A stretch of 64,000 nucleotides of DNA, taken from JAPLJC01 sp963697965 (GTDB taxonomy: Bacteria; Desulfobacterota; Desulfobaccia; Desulfobaccales; 0-14-0-80-60-11). Numbering within the stretch: position 1 is the first letter of the stretch; every line of letters begins with the position of its first letter. Both the position numbers and the translations under genes were made by a program. The stretch lies in contig OY969108.1 in NCBI GenBank assembly GCA_963697965.1, positions 310,001 to 374,000 of the forward strand. Direction: 5' to 3'. The notes below the pieces were generated by a model that ran no database searches, was not told the DNA's origin, and saw only the letters and a program-made list of their open reading frames with translations. Below are positions 60,245 through 64,000 of this stretch, piece by piece.

Positions 60245-61378
60245 CTATGTCTGCTCCATCTCCACCTTGAGGGAGAGGAAGGCCAGCAGGTCTTTTAAGG
60301 TCAGGATGCCCACCAAGCGGTCGTTTTCCGCCACCAGCAGGCGGCTCAGGCCCGTCTGGTTCATGATGGCCAGGGCCTTGACCGCGTCGGTCTGGGGCCC
60401 GATGACGGCCTCCGGGGGACAGCGTTCGGCTATCTGGCCCACGGTCTCCCGGCCCCACTCCTCTTTGGGTATCGCCTTGATGTCCCTGGAGGTGACGCAG
60501 CCCGCCAGCCGTCCGCCATCCAGCACCGGAAACATCTTGAAATGGTGCTTGAGGACGTAATCATCCACCAGTTGGGCCACGGTGATGTCAGGGGGCACGG
60601 TAACGGGATCGCGGGTCATGAAGCGGCTGATGTGCTCCCCTTCCAGGGCCCGGCGCACCAGCAGTTGCTGGTAGGACATCCGGGCCGCGTTCCGCAAAAA
60701 CAGGCCGATGAGGAAGATCCAAAGACCGCCGATGAGGTTGTTCTGCCAAAAGACCTGGATGATGCCCCAGCAGATCAGGAGAACCCCGAAACCGGAGCCG
60801 ATCGCGGCGGAGATGCGGGTGGCCCATTGCAGATTCTCCTTGAGGCCCCATAAAATCGACCGCAGGATGCGGCCGCCGTCCAGGGGGAAGGCCGGCAGCA
60901 GATTAAACAGGGCCAGCAGGATGTTGATCCAGGCCAGGTACCCCAGCACGCCGTTGACGGGCAGCGGCCAGCCGCCGCCGCGGCCGGTCAGATAAAGCCC
61001 GTAGAAGACCACGCCGATAAGGATGCTGGACAGCGGTCCGGCAGCCGCCATGAGGAATTCCGCCCGGGCGGTGGGGGGCTCGTCTCCCATCTCCGCCACG
61101 CCGCCGAAGATGAACAGGGTGATGCCTTTCATATGCATGCCGAACCTGCGAGCCACCAGGGAATGGCAGAACTCATGGAAGATGATGGAGGCGAAGAGCC
61201 CCAGGGCTCCGGCCACCCCCATCTCCCAATAAATTTGCTGCGTCAGCTTGGGGTAGAAATGAGGAAAGAGCCCTGCGGCCAGGGACCAGGTCACCAGCAC
61301 GGCGATAACGATCCAGCTCAGATCGATGCGCACCTCGAACCCCAGGAGTTTGAACAGCGTGATCCTGCGCCCAAACAT
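60245..61378 (-). CDS. Site-2 protease (M50 family) with CBS domains
   Basis: A 377-residue membrane metalloprotease. The zinc motif HEFCH is in IFHEFCHSLVARRFG, and the second ligand motif is LLPAFPLDGGRILR. Six hydrophobic segments precede a C-terminal pair of CBS domains (FMTRDPVTVPPDITVAQLVD and the last 60 residues). The GGGAGGTG site precedes ATG 61378. It cuts membrane-bound substrates, possibly regulated by adenine nucleotides at the CBS pair. Substrate unknown. Confidence 0.93.
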   Translation of the reverse strand: MFGRRITLFKLLGFEVRIDLSWIVIAVLVTWSLAAGLFPHFYPKLTQQIYWEMGVAGALGLFASIIFHEFCHSLVARRFGMHMKGITLFIFGGVAEMGDEPPTARAEFLMAAAGPLSSILIGVVFYGLYLTGRGGGWPLPVNGVLGYLAWINILLALFNLLPAFPLDGGRILRSILWGLKENLQWATRISAAIGSGFGVLLICWGIIQVFWQNNLIGGLWIFLIGLFLRNAARMSYQQLLVRRALEGEHISRFMTRDPVTVPPDITVAQLVDDYVLKHHFKMFPVLDGGRLAGCVTSRDIKAIPKEEWGRETVGQIAERCPPEAVIGPQTDAVKALAIMNQTGLSRLLVAENDRLVGILTLKDLLAFLSLKVEMEQT

Positions 61379-61495
61379 CTTTCACCTCCCAATCTTAATA
61401 AGCCGCGCCCAGGGGGCCGGCGCCGGCGGAATCTTGGTTACGGGCCGATTTCCTGGCCCTTGGGTCAGGCCAGCCGCCCGGGCAGCCCGCACACC

Positions 61496-62092
61496 CTAAC
61501 CCTTCGGGCCCTTGGTCCACAGCAGGTAACGCACCCACAGAAGAAAGATCACTATCCCCAGGGCCAGCCAGATATAGGTGTGGAGTAGGGGGACCAGCCA
61601 AGTGTGCTTTTCCCCCAGGAAGTAACCCACGGCGATGAAGGAGACCACCCAGACCAAGCCGCCGCTGTATGCAAATGGGGCAAAACCCCAATATTCGAGG
61701 TCAGAGGCGCCGGCGGTAAAGGCCGTCAGGTGGCGCACCCCGGGAATGAAATAACCCACAAACAGGGCAATTTTGCCGTAATGCTCAAACCAGTGGTGGG
61801 CCCGGGCGATCTTGGCGTCGCCAAGACCCAGGAAATAGCCGTATCGATGCAGCAAAGGAAAGCCGATGTAGCGCCCCACCAGATAGTTCAAGGTAATGCC
61901 GCAGATGCTGCCCAGATAGGCGGCCAGCAGTGCGGGCATTAGCTGCAGGTAATTCTTGGAGACGAGATAGCCGGCCGCGGTGAGCAGGGATTCGTCGGGC
62001 ATCGGCAATCCGAACATGCCCAGCATCAGGGAGGCGAACACCCCCAAGTAGCCATAGGTTTTGATTAAATGGATGAAATGGAGGTGCTCCAT
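61496..62092 (-). CDS. DedA-family membrane protein
   Basis: A protein of about 198 residues with the SNARE-associated/DedA fold: GMFGLPMPDESLLTAAGYLV, GSICGITLNYLVGRYIG, KIALFVGYFIPGVRHLTAFT. These proteins move lipids (undecaprenyl phosphate or phosphatidylethanolamine) across the inner membrane. I chose ATG 62092 (MEHLHFIH); the frame extends to 62131. Confidence 0.9.
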   Translation of the reverse strand: MEHLHFIHLIKTYGYLGVFASLMLGMFGLPMPDESLLTAAGYLVSKNYLQLMPALLAAYLGSICGITLNYLVGRYIGFPLLHRYGYFLGLGDAKIARAHHWFEHYGKIALFVGYFIPGVRHLTAFTAGASDLEYWGFAPFAYSGGLVWVVSFIAVGYFLGEKHTWLVPLLHTYIWLALGIVIFLLWVRYLLWTKGPKG

Positions 62093-62206
62093 GGGTCTCG
62101 TCTCTTGCGGCAGCGGCGCCGGCCCTGCCATAAACGGGCGGGTTCCCTGATCCCGCTCACCACCGGGCCGGCCGCTGCGGCCCCGGGAATTTTGCGAAGC
62201 CCCCCT

Positions 62207-63059
62207 TTAGTGGACTTGGTTTTTTTGCAAAAGCGCTTCCAGCTTCCGGGCCTCCTGCTCCTGGCCCCGGGCCCGGTAGATCTGAAGAAGGAGCCCGCCC
62301 TGGAGGGAGGCCTCCTGCCGGTCACCCTGGGCCAGGGCCAGCCGGGTCAGATCCTTGAGGGTGTCGGCGATGCCGTCGGTGTACTCCAGGCGGCGGAATT
62401 CCTTGAGGGCGCGGTGCAAGTAGATTCCGGCCTGGGGATAATCCTTGAGGTCCACAAAGGTGCGCCCCAGGCGCTCCCAGCAAACTGCCCGCCCCTGGAT
62501 GTTCTTCCGGGCTTCATGCACCGCCAGGGCCTGTTGGTAGTAGTCCAAGGCCTGGCCATAATCCCGCCTGGCCCGGGCCGTATCCCCTAAATGAGTCAGG
62601 GATAGAGCCAGCAGGGGCCCCGGGGGCAGTGTTTGGGCGTATTCCAGGGCCTCCTGATAGGCTTTGCGGGCCTCCTCCACCTTGCCCTGGGAGAGATAAG
62701 CCGATCCCAGGTTGTTCAAGGTTTCGGAGAGGCCTGTCGGGTCTCCCAGGTCCTGGTTGACCTCCAGGGCCTCCCGAAAGTAAGCCAGGGCCTCATCCGG
62801 CGCGCCCCGCTCCTGGGCGATGACCCCCAGGTTATTGAGGTTGGAGGCGATGCCCCGGCGGCGGTCAATGAGGCGGTTGAGCTTCAGGGCCTGGGAGAAC
62901 TTGCCTTCGGCAGCCACAAGAACGGCCCTGGCTGTAATCCTGGTAGCCTTCGTCATTCAGGGACACCGCCCGGGTTTGCAGGTCCCCGGTTTTAGCCACT
63001 CCGCCGCAGCCCAACCCCAGCAGACAGAGAAGCAACAGCCAACGGCCATATCCAGCCAT
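62207..63059 (-). pseudogene. TPR-repeat lipoprotein, apparently frameshifted
   Basis: The N-terminus starts at 63059: MAGYGRWLLLLCLLGLGCGG with a lipobox Cys at about residue 18, then RAVSLNDEGYQDYSQG. Near 62925 the coherent frame switches to one reading AAEGKFSQALKLNRLIDRRR, followed by five or six TPR units (LNNLGVIAQERGAPDEALAY, LNNLGSAYLSQGKVEEARKA, and so on) to 62207. One base indel within about 62915-62935 restores a single lipoprotein of about 280 residues. It is either a sequencing error or a broken gene. It lies upstream of the mlaD-like gene in reading order reversed. Confidence 0.75.
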
Positions 63060-63061
63060 GT

Positions 63062-64000
63062 TTAGTCCTTCCCCGTCTGAGAGTCCAGGCGGATGGTATG
63101 TTCTTGGGGCTGCGGCATGTTCCTCCGGAACAGCCAGGATTTCTGGATCGCCTTGGTGGTCCGGTCCACGTCGTTAATCATGGTGTCGCCGGAGGTCACC
63201 AGGTCCGGCAGCCCCTTTCCGGCCTGATCCAGCCTGGTCATGAACTCGTCTAATTTTTTGGAAATTTCCGGCAGCCGGGACAGACCCCCATTAATGTTCC
63301 CCATGGCCTGCTCCATCTGGGCCTTGAACTTCTGATCATGTAACAGGGTGCCCAGGGCCCCTTTGCCATTCTCCAGGTCGCCGAATATCTTCCGGGCGGA
63401 GGACATGGTTGCGGTGCCCTCATGGTAGAGCTTCGGGTCATTGACGAATAGCCCCAGGGTACCCTGGCCCTGGTTGACCTTGCTGACGATTTCATCGAGT
63501 TGGTCGAAGGTTTTTCGCATACCGCCCTCCTTGCTCACCAGCGTGTCGCTAATCTTGGCCAGGTTGTCCAGGAGTTTTTGCAGGTTCTCCAGGGTGGGGC
63601 CCATCTTGGCTAATAATTGAGTCATGTCCAGGGGTTCAATGGAGACCACCTGTCCCTTCGGGGGAATGACAGCTTTGCCGGGGGAGCCCGCCGAAAGGTC
63701 CAGGCTCTTATCCCCCAGCAGGCCCATATAGCCGATGGAGGCTTGGGAATCCTCCCGGATTTGGTGGCTGTATCTGCTGATGACATTAAAGGTTACCTTG
63801 GTATTGCCGGTGGGCTCGATGCTAATATCTTTGACGGAGCCCACCGCCACCCCGGCCAGGTGGACCTCGGAGCCGGGTTTGAGCCCGGAGACGTTTTTGA
63901 AGGTCGACTGGTACTCCACATAACTCTGAAAGAGTCCTTCCTGGCGGGCGATGATCAGCACCATGATGAACAGGGCCGTCAGGGAAACCAGCACAAAGAA
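63062..64000 (-). CDS. MCE/MlaD-family lipid transport protein (5' end outside window)
   Basis: At least 312 residues of a membrane-anchored MCE protein. An N-terminal helix (LVSLTALFIMVLIIARQ) is followed by the MCE domain (VSGLKPGSEVHLAGVAVGSV, MGLLGDKSLDL) and a long helical region with Asn/Gln-rich repeats. It is the periplasmic substrate-binding part of an Mla-type phospholipid transporter; the start and probably mlaE and mlaF lie beyond base 64000. It ends 2 bp before the TPR lipoprotein start. Confidence 0.9.
   Translation of the reverse strand, partial: FFVLVSLTALFIMVLIIARQEGLFQSYVEYQSTFKNVSGLKPGSEVHLAGVAVGSVKDISIEPTGNTKVTFNVISRYSHQIREDSQASIGYMGLLGDKSLDLSAGSPGKAVIPPKGQVVSIEPLDMTQLLAKMGPTLENLQKLLDNLAKISDTLVSKEGGMRKTFDQLDEIVSKVNQGQGTLGLFVNDPKLYHEGTATMSSARKIFGDLENGKGALGTLLHDQKFKAQMEQAMGNINGGLSRLPEISKKLDEFMTRLDQAGKGLPDLVTSGDTMINDVDRTTKAIQKSWLFRRNMPQPQEHTIRLDSQTGKD

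Overview
The window is a GC-rich stretch of bacterial chromosome. It most likely comes from an anaerobic Desulfobacterota lineage (former Deltaproteobacteria) of the sulfate-reducing or syntrophic type. The evidence is a complete acs operon for the carbonyl branch of the Wood-Ljungdahl pathway, a selenocysteine tRNA, Gram-negative outer-membrane genes (porins, an MlaD-type MCE protein, HtrA) and many lineage-typical dispersed repeats. The genus call is inference; no rRNA lies in the window.

Layout. 1-5.3 kb: the 3' end of gyrB, a zinc-ribbon/winged-helix protein, an ECF sigma factor with its zinc anti-sigma factor and a Spy/CpxP-like periplasmic protein, then a SlyD-type isomerase and a cold-shock protein. 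5.3-6 kb: a gene remnant and a 364-bp MITE-like element. 6-13.1 kb: an arsenic-resistance island (ArsR, Acr3, thioredoxin, CcdA-like, ArsP-like permease, ArsM, small redox protein, two ArsC, a Cys-rich membrane protein and a 4Fe-4S protein). 13.7-13.9 kb: tRNA-Sec. 14.3-22.3 kb: mixed envelope and stress genes (outer-membrane protein, MDR oxidoreductase, DUF4331, alpha/beta hydrolase, DUF302, Ca2+/H+ exchanger, porin). 22.3-26.9 kb: repeats, a second MITE copy, an orphan pstB, and a decayed element bounded by a tRNA-Gln 3'-end duplication. 27.2-36.1 kb: cooC/acsF-acsD-acsA-acsB-acsC-acsE. 36.1-41.4 kb (all minus strand): HicBA, a divergent frameshifted B-family DNA polymerase, small unknown genes, a RecA/ImuA-like protein and LexA. 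41.9-53.8 kb: NYN nuclease, L,D-transpeptidase, HtrA, two M16 peptidase-like proteins, VanZ, SDR, FtsY, GlyS and GlyQ. 54-57.3 kb: a toxin-antitoxin pair, tRNA-Val, HemW and two AT-richer unknowns. 57.8-64 kb: LepA, a site-2 protease, DedA, a frameshifted TPR lipoprotein and MlaD.

How the genes work together. The acs operon encodes CO dehydrogenase/acetyl-CoA synthase, both corrinoid iron-sulfur protein subunits, the methyltransferase and a nickel-insertion ATPase. Together these can make or split acetyl-CoA. The ars island combines arsenate reduction, arsenite extrusion, arsenite methylation and organoarsenical efflux, with its own thiol-disulfide supply. ArsR-type operators (ATAACCGGTTAT) precede arsR and lie between arsR and acr3.

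The most unusual locus is the lexA cluster. A LexA repressor with a leaderless-looking promoter lies immediately upstream of a RecA/ImuA-like protein with a degenerate P-loop, a tail-anchored small protein, an unknown 92-residue protein and a PolB whose exonuclease motifs look lost. This gene order resembles the LexA-controlled imuA-imuB-dnaE2 mutasome, but with a B-family polymerase. The polymerase gene also carries a G11 tract at a frameshift and an in-frame insertion of two mobile repeats. Other themes are a MITE family with 14-bp terminal inverted repeats, dispersed GGGGCGGGTTT palindromes that serve as terminators or enter coding sequence, and several frameshifts or lost start codons that are either real decay or assembly errors.
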